A stretch of 64,000 bases of DNA from Granulicella rosea (GTDB lineage: Bacteria; Acidobacteriota; Terriglobia; Terriglobales; Acidobacteriaceae), in NCBI RefSeq assembly GCF_900188085.1, contig NZ_FZOU01000010.1, forward strand, positions 62,001 through 126,000, given 5' to 3'. Both the position numbers and the translations under genes were made by a program. The notes under the pieces are model-generated. The model saw nothing but the letters and a program-made list of their open reading frames with translations, was not told the DNA's origin and ran no database searches. Below, piece after piece: positions 8,991 to 16,690 of this stretch (the first letter of the stretch is position 1; the number at the start of each line of letters is the position of its first letter).

Positions 8991-9463
8991 TCTACGCGGA
9001 ACATCGGATGCTCTGGTGTTCCGCGTGGCTTTCAAGACGCATCCTGCCTACCTCGTCCGTGTTCTACCCGGAACATCGAATGGCTTCGGGAATCGTTCCG
9101 AACGGAAGGATTTCTACTCGGAACATCGAATACACGCTCCAGCAACGCCCTCTCCGCTCCGCAATCTACCTGAAACATCGAATCCAGTGCTTGGAAGCAG
9201 CGTCTTTGCTGGAGATTTTCATTCTCTACGCGGAGCATCGAAGGCCAAAGTTCTGTCGCAGCTCGCTTCTACGCGGAACATCGAATAGCCTTCGTTTGCC
9301 CTCTGAGATGAAGAACGAATGGCCTCAAACACGAACAAACAACAACCAAAGCGAGAAGCAGATCCTTCGCTTCGCTCAGGATGACAGGCGGTTTGGGTCG
9401 GAATGACAAGTGTTTTGGATAGCTGGTGCGCCGATGGCAATTCGTTCTACCTGGAACATCGAA
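8991..9463 (+). repeat. Forward iteron array, 7 copies with irregular spacing
   Basis: Copies of the 18-bp unit start at 8991, 9063, 9113, 9165, 9225, 9268 and 9446. The invariant part is TCTAC--G-A-CATCG-A; 9165 and 9225 have single changes in the GGAAC core. Start-to-start distances are 43-72 bp, with one gap of 178 bp, so they are not packed like the reverse array and could have a control or handcuffing role. Confidence 0.8.
9359..9386 (-). repeat. Dispersed REP-like element, copy 1
   Basis: On the minus strand this reads TGTCATCCTGAGCGAAGCGA and then AGGATCTG. The same sequence recurs at 48491-48520 and, with a few changes, at 54404-54433 and 54476-54505. It lies between forward iterons 6 and 7 and explains the enlarged gap there. 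Confidence 0.75.
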
Positions 9464-9518
9464 TCCAGCTTGCCCCGCCGATGCGAAACTTCGCCATCCA
9501 CAGCGTACGGACGATTTT

Positions 9519-9737
9519 CACGATGTTCCATGTAGATTCCACGATGCTCCGCGTCGGCTCGCACGATGCTCCGGGTCGAATCCTCGATTCTCCGCGTAGA
9601 GATTGTCGATGCTCCGGGTACTGCTTAATAAGGAAGCAAGACATACAAGACAGACATGAGAGACAAGAGGTTCACGACAGAGGCTTTTGCTCATGTGTAA
9701 ATCGATAAGGAACGGTTAGGTCGATGTTCCGTGTAGA
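9519..9737 (-). repeat. Reverse iteron array, 5 phased copies plus one distal
   Basis: In reverse orientation the unit (written CACGATGTTCCATGTAGA on the plus strand) occurs at 9519-9536, 9540-9557, 9562-9579, 9583-9600 and 9605-9622. Starts are 21, 22, 21 and 22 bp apart, two helical turns, so all bound initiators would lie on the same face. A sixth copy is at 9720-9737, next to the following gene's stop. This regular array is the most probable initiator-loading site. Confidence 0.82.
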
Positions 9738-9743
9738 AGCTGT

Positions 9744-10751
9744 TCAATCCCGATAAGCGCATCCGCACGATGCGCGCACGACGAGTTCCGCCGCGAGCAG
9801 GCGTTGTTGCAAAGGCGTGGCCGCCTCTTCCGTGAGCCGCTGCACCAGCAGAGCCACTGCTTCATGTCCGAAGGCCTCGGTCGGCTGGCGTACGACCGTG
9901 ATCGCGGGTTCGACCAGCGTCGCGAAGTCGACATCGTCGAAGCCGATCATGGCGACCTCGCGCTCACCTTCATGCTTGACGTCGCGGATGGCCTGGACGA
10001 CGGCGAAGGTCGCCATGTTGCTGAGCGAGATGATCGCGCGCAGTGTGGGGCGTCTGCGCAGAGCCTCGCCCGCCGCCGCGCGCAGCCGGGTATAGTCCTC
10101 GGCGAGGATGAGTTCATCGCCGAGCCCGGCGCGGGCCATCGCCGCGCGGTAGCCCGCAATGCGTTCGACGAAGGAGTAGATCTCGGGCGACGCGGTCGCG
10201 CAGGCGATCTCGCCGTAGCCGTGGCCGAGCAGGTGCTGCGTGGCCATCTCGGCGGCCTCGCGGTTGCGCAGCATGACGTGGTCGACGCCGGTCCATAGCG
10301 GCCGGTCGAGCGCGACGACGGGCATGCCGTGCAGCTCCTTGCGCACCTGTTCGGGGTCGCTGCCGGGCGCGGGCGTCAGGATGACGCCGTCCACGCGCGA
10401 CCGCCGCAGGACGGCCAGTTGCTTCGACTGCTGTGCGACCGACTCCTGGTGCGAGAGCAGCATCACGGTCCAGCCGCGGCGCGTGGCCTCCTGCTCGATC
10501 TGCTGGATGCAGAGGCTGAAAAACGTGTTCGCGATATGCGGAAAGACGACGCCGATGGTGTTGGTGCGGCCGCCGCGCAGGCTGCGCGCGACCTCGTTCG
10601 GCTCATATCCCAGCTCGGCGATCGCACGCAGAATGCGCTCCTGCACCTCCGGCCGCAGATGCGGGCCGCCGCGCAGGCAGCGCGAGACGGTGGAGGCGCC
10701 AACCCCGGCCAGGCGCGCGACATCGAGTACGGTGGGCCGCGACGATCTCAT
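9744..10751 (-). CDS. LacI-family transcriptional regulator
   Basis: From ATG at 10751 the protein has 335 residues. An upstream in-frame start would run into the GH43 gene, so the internal start, one base after that gene's stop, is preferred. Residues 6-28 (PTVLDVARLAGVGASTVSRCLRG) are a LacI helix-turn-helix. A hinge helix (NEVARSLRGG) and a periplasmic-binding-protein-like sugar domain follow, starting TIGVVFPHIANTFFS. The protein is encoded in the same transcript as the GH43 enzyme and very probably represses or senses products of that hydrolase. The effector is unknown; no operator was recognised with confidence upstream of GH43. Confidence 0.87.
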   Translation of the reverse strand: MRSSRPTVLDVARLAGVGASTVSRCLRGGPHLRPEVQERILRAIAELGYEPNEVARSLRGGRTNTIGVVFPHIANTFFSLCIQQIEQEATRRGWTVMLLSHQESVAQQSKQLAVLRRSRVDGVILTPAPGSDPEQVRKELHGMPVVALDRPLWTGVDHVMLRNREAAEMATQHLLGHGYGEIACATASPEIYSFVERIAGYRAAMARAGLGDELILAEDYTRLRAAAGEALRRRPTLRAIISLSNMATFAVVQAIRDVKHEGEREVAMIGFDDVDFATLVEPAITVVRQPTEAFGHEAVALLVQRLTEEAATPLQQRLLAAELVVRASCGCAYRD

Positions 10752-10752
10752 C

Positions 10753-12321
10753 TTATTGGTCGGCCTTTTGATAGTGCGCCCAGTCGAAGTCCACATGGCC
10801 CGCGTCGCCGCCGGCAGCCGTCGTCCAGGCGAAGAGCGCGGGCCGCGAGCCCTTCCACCAACTGAAGGCGATCGGCATGGGCTCGCCGAGCGGCTGGAAG
10901 CTCTTGCCGTCGTCCAGGCTATAACTGTAGCTCGCTTTGTCGACCGAGATGTGTACGCGAAGCTGCAGAATGGCGCCGGTCAGTGTGGGGCCGCTGGTCC
11001 GGTCCTTGTCGTGGAAGAGGCTCAGCGTCCGGACGGCTCCGGTCTGCACGACCTCCAGCCCGCTGGCCGCTTTCTCGAACATCGCAAGCCCGGTGCGGCC
11101 GCCGTCCTTCAGGCCGCTGACATCCAGTCTGGTTGTAAATTGCAAAGACTCGTCCTGCATCATCTGGGTCAGGGTGTTGTGCGCGGTGAAGAGGCTGGTC
11201 GCGGCGGTGGGATGCAGCCGCAGATAGCCGGGCCGCTCGGTCAGCGACCAGCGCGCGTCGTCCGGGTTGTGGTTCCACTCCCACTGCTGGCCCAGTTCGT
11301 GCGCCGTGAACTCGTCGGAGGTCTGGGGATGCTGGCCGTCGGCCTGCGCGACCAAGGGGCCGGGATGCCTGGGGATGGGCGCGTAGGCCACGGGCTGGCC
11401 GGTCTTCTCGCCCGGGGCGGCGTCGCCCATGACGGGCCAGTCGTCATCCCAGCGCACCGGCTCCAGGTGCAGGATGCGGCCGTGCGGGCCGCGCGATTGA
11501 AAGTGAAGGAACCAGCCCTCGCCGGTCTGCGTCTCGATGTAGCCGCCCTGGTGCGGGCCGTTGATGTCGGTCTTGCCCTTCGCGAGCACGGTGCGGTAGT
11601 CGTACGGCCCGTCGATGGACTTCGACCGCAGCACCGCCTGGGCGCCCGTGCCGACGCCTCCATAGGGCGCGAAGATGTAGTAATACCCATGCCGCTTATA
11701 GATCTTCGGTCCTTCGAGCGTGCGCAGATGCACCGGATCGCGGACGATCTCCTTGCCCTCGTCGAGCACCGATTTGCCGTCCGGCGCCATGCGATGCAGG
11801 ATGAGCGGCCCGGCGCCCAGGCGCGAGTGAACGAGGTAGGCCTTGCCATCGTCGTCCCAGAACGGGCACGGGTCTTCGAGGCCGAAGCCGGCCATCACGG
11901 CGACCGGGTCGGACCACGGCCCGGCGATCTTCGCCGCCGTGCTGACGAAGATGCCTTCGTCAGGCGTGGGGAAGTACATGTAGAAGAGGCCATTGTGCTT
12001 GCGCAGCGCCGGCGCCCATACGCCGCGGCCATACCGGTCGCCGCCGGTCATGTCGTACTTCGGATCGAGGTGAATCTTGGGCAGCACATGCGCGACGATC
12101 GTCCAGTGGACGAGGTCGTTCGACTGCAGGATCGGCAGGCCGGGCACGAAGGCGAAGGTGGACGCGACGAGATAGTAGTTGTCGCCGTCGCGGATCACGT
12201 CCGGATCGGAGTAGTCGGCGAAGAGCACCGGGTTGCGGTAGTCGCCCTTACCCTGCGCGCGTCCGGCGGGGCAAAGAAGACCGAAGATCAGAACGCACAC
12301 CGCCAGTAGCCGAAGCCTCAT
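10753..12321 (-). CDS. Secreted GH43 family beta-xylosidase/arabinofuranosidase-like enzyme
   Basis: ATG at 12321 gives 522 residues with a signal peptide (MRLRLLAVCVLIFGLLCPAG, then RAQ). The five-bladed propeller of GH43 follows: the catalytic base Asp in YSDPDVIRDGDNYYLV (about residue 39), the pKa-modulating Asp in GLEDPCPFWDDDG (about 147) and the acid Glu in TLEGPKIYKRHGYYY (about 200). The last 190 residues are a concanavalin-like beta-sandwich (SDEFTAHELGQQWEWNHNPD onward), as in GH43 enzymes with a C-terminal xylosidase module. It releases xylose or arabinose from hemicellulose oligomers in the periplasm. Its stop is one base from the start of the LacI gene. Confidence 0.85.
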   Translation of the reverse strand: MRLRLLAVCVLIFGLLCPAGRAQGKGDYRNPVLFADYSDPDVIRDGDNYYLVASTFAFVPGLPILQSNDLVHWTIVAHVLPKIHLDPKYDMTGGDRYGRGVWAPALRKHNGLFYMYFPTPDEGIFVSTAAKIAGPWSDPVAVMAGFGLEDPCPFWDDDGKAYLVHSRLGAGPLILHRMAPDGKSVLDEGKEIVRDPVHLRTLEGPKIYKRHGYYYIFAPYGGVGTGAQAVLRSKSIDGPYDYRTVLAKGKTDINGPHQGGYIETQTGEGWFLHFQSRGPHGRILHLEPVRWDDDWPVMGDAAPGEKTGQPVAYAPIPRHPGPLVAQADGQHPQTSDEFTAHELGQQWEWNHNPDDARWSLTERPGYLRLHPTAATSLFTAHNTLTQMMQDESLQFTTRLDVSGLKDGGRTGLAMFEKAASGLEVVQTGAVRTLSLFHDKDRTSGPTLTGAILQLRVHISVDKASYSYSLDDGKSFQPLGEPMPIAFSWWKGSRPALFAWTTAAGGDAGHVDFDWAHYQKADQ

Positions 12322-12482
12322 TGTCCCTCGCACCGATTCGTCACCTCGAATATGGGTTGTCGGAACGATTGTACGTGCGGGGAAGGAGTTTCGCTTGGCG
12401 CGGTGAGACGCGTTCACCTGTTCAAACCGCTCATGATGACGAGCATTTGTGGTGCGTATGGGGCCCGGTATCGCGATACCTG

Positions 12483-13721
12483 CTACTCGTCTGCCTGCGC
12501 GCTGTAGGACCAGCTATGGAAGTCGAGGTTGTTGAACATGGCCACGCCGTTCACCCAGCGGCCCTGCGCGCCGCCGCCGGTTGCGGTCTTGGTGGTTGCG
12601 ACCGAGGGCGTGATGGGGATGCGGGAGAGCGCGTTCTGGTTCGAGGGATAGTTGGGGAAGGCCTGCGTCTTGGCTGCGTCCAGATACCACGGACCCATCG
12701 TGTGCGAGGCGAGTCCAGAGGTGTTTATGTAGGCCCATGTGCTGGAGTAGCGGATCTGCTGGATGTCGGCCAGCACCGGCGAGGTCGTGCCGGACCAGGT
12801 CGTCTGCGCGCCGGCCGCGGTATTCGATTCGCTGATGACCTTGGCGTACTGGGCCGCGTACTTGGTGAGCCAGGAGTATACGGTCGGGTTGGCGCTCGAA
12901 CCCACGGCGATGGTTCCGTTGTTGAAGTAGGTGGTGGTCGTCTCGGTAACCGCGCTGACGGCCCCGCCGCTGGCAGTGCCATAGAACTGCGAGGCGATGT
13001 AATAGGGGAAGGCCGGCGCGCCGGTCGAGTCGATGGTGACGAAGTAGGCGTAGGTGCCGTTGGGGAAGTCCGGCGTGACGGTGAAGCGACCGTTGTACTG
13101 ATCGAGATCGCCCGCGCCGGCGGTGTAGTCGAAGTCCTCGATGTAGCGGCCGAGCGGGTAGGTGGTGGAGACGACGGGGCCGTACTGCTCGGGGGTGAGG
13201 GTCGTGCTCATGTTCTGCGCGGCGGCGGCCCATGCGGGCAGGGTCTGGCGGACAGTGATGTTGCGCAGGCTGTAGCTCGAGACCATGCGGCGGACGCCCG
13301 AGGTCGCGGACGCCGGGTTCGAGTAGCCGTACGGCCCGTAGACGGGGTAGCCGTCCCAGGTCCAGCCGAGGATCGGAGAGTGGGTGAAGTTGGCGCTGAC
13401 CTCCGCATACTGCGGGTTCAGGTCGGAGCTGCCGAGCTTCTGCACGTTGTCGCCGAGCTGGTAGCGCAGGCAGATGGGGTTGTCGTGGTAGTGATACTCG
13501 CCCGAGCCGGGCTGGTGCGCGTTGCAGGGATCGAAGGTGACGGCCTCGGCGTAGACCGCGTTGCGCCGCCAGATGCCGTCGCCGCCGCCGGTCCAGCCGC
13601 TGGAGTTGGTGCTGCCACCGGTTCCGCCGCCGGTGGTTGTGCCGGTGCTGGAGGTGGTTCCGCTGGTGCAGCCGAGCATGAGTCCGATGAAAAGAGATGC
13701 CGCGAGGAAGGTTTGGCGCAT
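12483..13721 (-). CDS. YHYH-domain lipoprotein
   Basis: 412 residues, Shine-Dalgarno AGAGG ahead of ATG 13721. The signal peptide ends in a near-consensus lipobox (MLGC, Cys18) and is followed by a Ser/Thr/Gly linker (19-45). The family signature is clear: PGSGEYHYHDNPICL at about 70-85 and ILGWTWDGYPVYGPYGY at about 115-131. The YHYH family is secreted and of unknown biochemical function; its His cluster suggests metal binding. Neighbours give no functional hint: the GH43 gene is downstream on the same strand 160 bp away, and the other side is a divergent oxidoreductase. Confidence 0.8.
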   Translation of the reverse strand: MRQTFLAASLFIGLMLGCTSGTTSSTGTTTGGGTGGSTNSSGWTGGGDGIWRRNAVYAEAVTFDPCNAHQPGSGEYHYHDNPICLRYQLGDNVQKLGSSDLNPQYAEVSANFTHSPILGWTWDGYPVYGPYGYSNPASATSGVRRMVSSYSLRNITVRQTLPAWAAAAQNMSTTLTPEQYGPVVSTTYPLGRYIEDFDYTAGAGDLDQYNGRFTVTPDFPNGTYAYFVTIDSTGAPAFPYYIASQFYGTASGGAVSAVTETTTTYFNNGTIAVGSSANPTVYSWLTKYAAQYAKVISESNTAAGAQTTWSGTTSPVLADIQQIRYSSTWAYINTSGLASHTMGPWYLDAAKTQAFPNYPSNQNALSRIPITPSVATTKTATGGGAQGRWVNGVAMFNNLDFHSWSYSAQADE

Positions 13722-13865
13722 GTCGTGCCTCTTTCAAATGTCATTGAAAAGCATGGCCCTTGCGCTGCGAAGCGCGTACACCGGATGAAGACGCCGGATG
13801 CCCGTCGCAAGAGTACAGCGCGAGCGGATTTGTTTTGCGGGTCGTGAGAGCATGAGGAAGACCGG

Positions 13866-13886
13866 GTTGCAACTAAATGTTGCAAC
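13866..13886. promoter_or_regulatory. Tandem GTTGCAAC palindromes in divergent promoter region
   Basis: Two copies of the self-complementary octamer GTTGCAAC lie at 13866-13873 and 13879-13886, separated by TAAAT, between divergent genes (starts 13721 on minus and 13922 on plus). A 13-bp period of palindromes is a plausible operator. No regulator gene is adjacent. Confidence 0.4.
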
Positions 13887-13921
13887 GCGCATCTGTTGAG
13901 TGGGGCAGCTGGAGGCAGCAC

Positions 13922-14953
13922 ATGGAAATCGGAATCGACAGCTTCGTCGTCAACTCGCCCGAGCCAGGCACGGGGGTGGTCGCCAGCGGCGTGGACCGGA
14001 TCGCGCATTTGCTGGACGAGATTGCGCTCGCGGACCGGACGGGCCTCGATGTCTTCGGGCTGGGCGAGCACCATCGCAGCGAGTTTCTGGACTCGGCGCC
14101 GGCGGTGATCCTCGCGGCCGCCGCCGCGCGCACCAAGCGGATTCGTCTTTCGAGCGCGGTGACGGTGCTGAGCGCGGCGGACCCGGTGCGCGTCTTTCAG
14201 GAGTTCGCCACGCTGGACCTGATCTCGAATGGGCGCGCGGAGATCGTCGCCGGACGCGGCTCGTTCATCGAGAGCTTTCCGCTCTTCGGGCTGAAGCTGG
14301 AGGACTACGACGATCTCTTCGCCGAGAAGCTGGACCTGCTGCTGGAGCTGCGCGAAAACACGCACGTCCACTGGCAGGGCAAGCACCGTGCGGCGTTGAC
14401 CGGACAGGGCGTGTATCCGCGGCCCGCGCAGGCGCGGATGCCGATCTGGCTCGGCGTGGGGGGCACGCCACAGTCGTTTGCGCGAGCCGGGGCGCTGGGG
14501 CTGCCGCTGATGGTCGCGATCATCGGCGGGGAACCGCACCGCTTTCGTCCGCTGATCGACCTGTACCGCGAGGCGGGCAAGCGCGCGGGCGTCGCGCCGG
14601 AGAAGCTGAAGGTCGGCGTGCACGCGCTGGGCTACGTCGCCGAAACGGACCAGAAGGCGGCGGACGACTTCTTTCCGGGCTACGCGGCGGAGTTCACGAA
14701 GATCGGCAAGGAACGCGGCTGGCCGCCGGTGACGCGTGGGCAGTTCAACGCGCTGCTGGGGCCGACCGGCGCGCTGATGGTGGGGGATGCGAAGACCGTC
14801 GCGGCGAAGGTGCTGCGGATGAGCGAGGCGCTGGGCGGGATTGAGCGCGTGAGCTTCCAGATGAGCGTCTCCGCGCTGCCGCATGCCGAGATGATGACGG
14901 CGGTGGAGCTGCTGGGGACGAAGGTCGCGCCGCTGATCCGGGCCGGGGCGTAA
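13922..14953 (+). CDS. LLM-class flavin-dependent oxidoreductase
   Basis: ATG 13922 follows a strong GGAGG and gives 343 residues. Motifs of the bacterial-luciferase-like family are evident: MEIGIDSFVVN at the start, GLDVFGLGEHHRSEFLDSAP (about 48-67), KRIRLSSAVTVLSAADPVRVFQEFATLDLISNGRAEIVAGRG (about 74-115) and MPIWLGVGGTPQSFARAG (about 175). Members use F420 or FMNH2 as cofactor; the GEHH segment fits the FMN-using monooxygenase-like subgroup. The substrate is unknown. Its stop abuts the stop of the convergent HEPN gene with no spacer. Confidence 0.85.
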   Translation: MEIGIDSFVVNSPEPGTGVVASGVDRIAHLLDEIALADRTGLDVFGLGEHHRSEFLDSAPAVILAAAAARTKRIRLSSAVTVLSAADPVRVFQEFATLDLISNGRAEIVAGRGSFIESFPLFGLKLEDYDDLFAEKLDLLLELRENTHVHWQGKHRAALTGQGVYPRPAQARMPIWLGVGGTPQSFARAGALGLPLMVAIIGGEPHRFRPLIDLYREAGKRAGVAPEKLKVGVHALGYVAETDQKAADDFFPGYAAEFTKIGKERGWPPVTRGQFNALLGPTGALMVGDAKTVAAKVLRMSEALGGIERVSFQMSVSALPHAEMMTAVELLGTKVAPLIRAGA

Positions 14954-15349
14954 TTACGGGATACTTTCGAGCGCGAGGATACGGGTGACGATGTGCTCGC
15001 GCAGGAGGACGACGGCGTCACGGATTGCAGTTCTTTCATCCGGAGAGAGTCGATTGCTCGTGTCATAACGAAGCTGCACGGCGTACGGCTCGAGTCGTTT
15101 GAGATCGAACGACGTTACCGGCAGCAGTTCGTTATGAACAGTGAGTTCTTTTATCAATACCGCGAGAATGTGGGTAAAGGGATAAGCCACACCATGAGCG
15201 GTGAGCAAGGCCTTCATCAGCTTCTCGCAACTCTGTTGAGCATGGAAACCGTAAATCTGATCAGGCAGCGGATACTGTAGCGTCGACTCGTCGTCCCTGG
15301 CCAGCGTGCAGAGCATCTGGGCGTGCTGATTCTGGATGCTCCCGATCAT
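14954..15349 (-). CDS. HEPN-domain protein, presumed toxin of a MNT/HEPN pair
   Basis: ATG at 15349 has an AGGAG Shine-Dalgarno 8 nt upstream and gives 131 residues; it overlaps the end of the MNT gene by 89 nt. The sequence has the HEPN pattern: YGFHAQQSCEKLMKALL, then AYPFTHILAVLIKEL, and a final long helix with RTAIRDAVVLLREH. HEPN proteins in such pairs are usually RNases or nucleic-acid binders controlled by the partner nucleotidyltransferase. The RX4HXY active-site motif of HepT toxins is not visible, so this may belong to the other HEPN subgroup or be inactive. Codon choice is visibly less GC-rich than in neighbouring metabolic genes. Confidence 0.72.
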   Translation of the reverse strand: MIGSIQNQHAQMLCTLARDDESTLQYPLPDQIYGFHAQQSCEKLMKALLTAHGVAYPFTHILAVLIKELTVHNELLPVTSFDLKRLEPYAVQLRYDTSNRLSPDERTAIRDAVVLLREHIVTRILALESIP

Positions 15350-15677
15350 AGAGAACGACTCCTTCCCGATCGATGTAATTGAAGACACTGTTGAGCCAGG
15401 GCCGATGCAGATCGTACTTTTGCTTCGAGACGACGATCATATCGACCGGCATCTGAATCCCCTCAAATACGGCATAGGTCACGAGCCGGTGAACCTCGTT
15501 ATCTGGAGCGTCGAGGATCACAGCTATATCCAGGTCGCTCTCCGGTCGATGGTCGCCTCGTGCGCGAGATCCAAAGGCGATGATCTGCAGAGGGTGGCCC
15601 GTGGCGATGATGCGGCGCACCGCTTCATCCACCTTCTGAGGCGTCACAAACCATTCTGGATCGATCCAAGCCGCCAT
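15261..15677 (-). CDS. MNT-type minimal nucleotidyltransferase, presumed antitoxin
   Basis: 138 residues. The nucleotidyltransferase signature GS-x10-D-x-D is exact (IIAFGSRARGDHRPESDLDIAV, with GS near residue 36 and the Asp pair near 48-50). In type VII toxin-antitoxin systems MntA AMPylates the HEPN toxin, and this motif is the catalytic one there. The gene precedes the HEPN gene and overlaps it, implying translational coupling. The last about 25 residues (HPESARPDALHAGQG...) look like run-on sequence read within the HEPN start region. Function as an antitoxin is inferred from pairing. Confidence 0.78.
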   Translation of the reverse strand: MAAWIDPEWFVTPQKVDEAVRRIIATGHPLQIIAFGSRARGDHRPESDLDIAVILDAPDNEVHRLVTYAVFEGIQMPVDMIVVSKQKYDLHRPWLNSVFNYIDREGVVLYDREHPESARPDALHAGQGRRVDATVSAA

Positions 15678-15718
15678 CTACCTCGCTGCCTCTGGCGATC
15701 ATTCTACCTCCGAGCGCA

Positions 15719-16687
15719 CTATTTTTGATACTGCGTCGTATACGCCTGCGCGGGGTCGATCGGCTGTTTCAGCACCTTCAGGTCGAGCAGTTGCTTGTAG
15801 AGCGCGTTCCAGCGCGCGGGGTCGAACCGCCCGGTCTGGGTTCCATCCGGGCCGTCGATGAAGTGACCCTTCTTCAGGGCGTTGTAGCTGAAATTCATCC
15901 AATCCGGATTGAGCGCGGGGTTCTGCTTCAGGATGGCGGCGTTGGCCGGCGCCGGGTCGGCGAGGTACTCCTTCCAGCCTCGGATGCTGGCGCGCGTGAA
16001 CTTCGCGACGACGTCCGGATGCTCCTTCGCGTAGCTCTGCGAGGTATAGAAGACACGGTACGGATCGTAGCCCGCGGCGGAGTTCAGCAGCATGCGCGTC
16101 TGCACGCCGGCCTTGCTCGCGAAGTAGGGCTCGGAGGTGACGAAGGCCTGCTGGATGTAGTTCGGATCCTGCAGGAAGTTCGCCACCGAGTAGGTGGCGG
16201 GCGTCTCGCGCACGTGCGTGAGGTTGAACTTCTTGACGATGAACTCCCACCAGGTCGAGCCCGGCTTGACCGAGACGGTGTGGCCTTCGAGATCGGCCCA
16301 GGCGTGTACGGGCGAGCTGTCGCGGACCATGATGCCCTGCGGATCGTGCTGCATCGTCGCGCCGACGGCGACCAGCGGCTCGCCCGAGTTGGCGATCGAC
16401 TCCAGCACGTGGTCGGAGGAGTTCATGCCGAACTGCACGGCGCCGCTCGCGACCAAGCTCTCGCTGGTCACGAACGGGCCACCGGGGATGATCTGCACGT
16501 CCAGCCCCTCGTCTTTGTAATAGCCCTTGACCAGCGCGGTGTAGAAGCCGCCATGCTCGGGCTGCGGGTACCAGTCGGCCTGCAGCTTCACCTGCGTCAG
16601 ACCACCGGGCGCGGCCTGTCGCTTGCAGGCGGTCAGGAGAAAGGGCAGAAGGCAGAGGCTGAAGACGAACGCGCGCTGGAGTCTCAT
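15719..16687 (-). CDS. ABC transporter substrate-binding lipoprotein, NMT1/THI5-like
   Basis: 322 residues with a lipoprotein signal ending at LLTAC (Cys21). The first domain shows the THI5/ThiY/SsuA pattern: VKLQADWYPQPEHGGFYTALVKGYYKDEGLDV, IIPGGP, VASGAVQFGMNSSDHVL and VGATMQHDPQGIMV. Relatives bind pyrimidines (HMP, formylaminopyrimidine), riboflavin precursors, sulfonates or nitriles. The W-x-P-x3-H-x-G-x-Y-x-A segment is closest to the pyrimidine/thiamin-precursor group, but this is a judgement from motif shape. It lies 3 bp after the amidase stop, so the two are one operon. No permease or ATPase is adjacent; a matching pair is at 57.3-58.8 kb. Confidence 0.83.
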   Translation of the reverse strand: MRLQRAFVFSLCLLPFLLTACKRQAAPGGLTQVKLQADWYPQPEHGGFYTALVKGYYKDEGLDVQIIPGGPFVTSESLVASGAVQFGMNSSDHVLESIANSGEPLVAVGATMQHDPQGIMVRDSSPVHAWADLEGHTVSVKPGSTWWEFIVKKFNLTHVRETPATYSVANFLQDPNYIQQAFVTSEPYFASKAGVQTRMLLNSAAGYDPYRVFYTSQSYAKEHPDVVAKFTRASIRGWKEYLADPAPANAAILKQNPALNPDWMNFSYNALKKGHFIDGPDGTQTGRFDPARWNALYKQLLDLKVLKQPIDPAQAYTTQYQK

Positions 16688-16690
16688 GCT

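Larger units (their letters stand above)
8988..9743. other. Putative iteron-type replication origin (non-coding)
   Basis: The 756 bp between the repA stop and the next gene have no convincing coding frame. They hold 13 good copies and one weak copy (9011-9028) of an 18-bp element related to TCTACNCGGAACATCGAA. Seven lie on the plus strand (8991-9463) and six on the minus strand (9519-9737). The turning point is about 9464-9518. The combination of initiator gene plus adjacent iterons is the classical plasmid oriV layout. DnaA boxes and a distinct AT-rich melting region were not clearly identified. Confidence 0.75.

Noticed and set aside
9403..9708. Open frame of about 100 codons in the origin region
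   Set aside because: It runs through iterons of both orientations and a REP-like element, has no family resemblance and no good ribosome-binding site.
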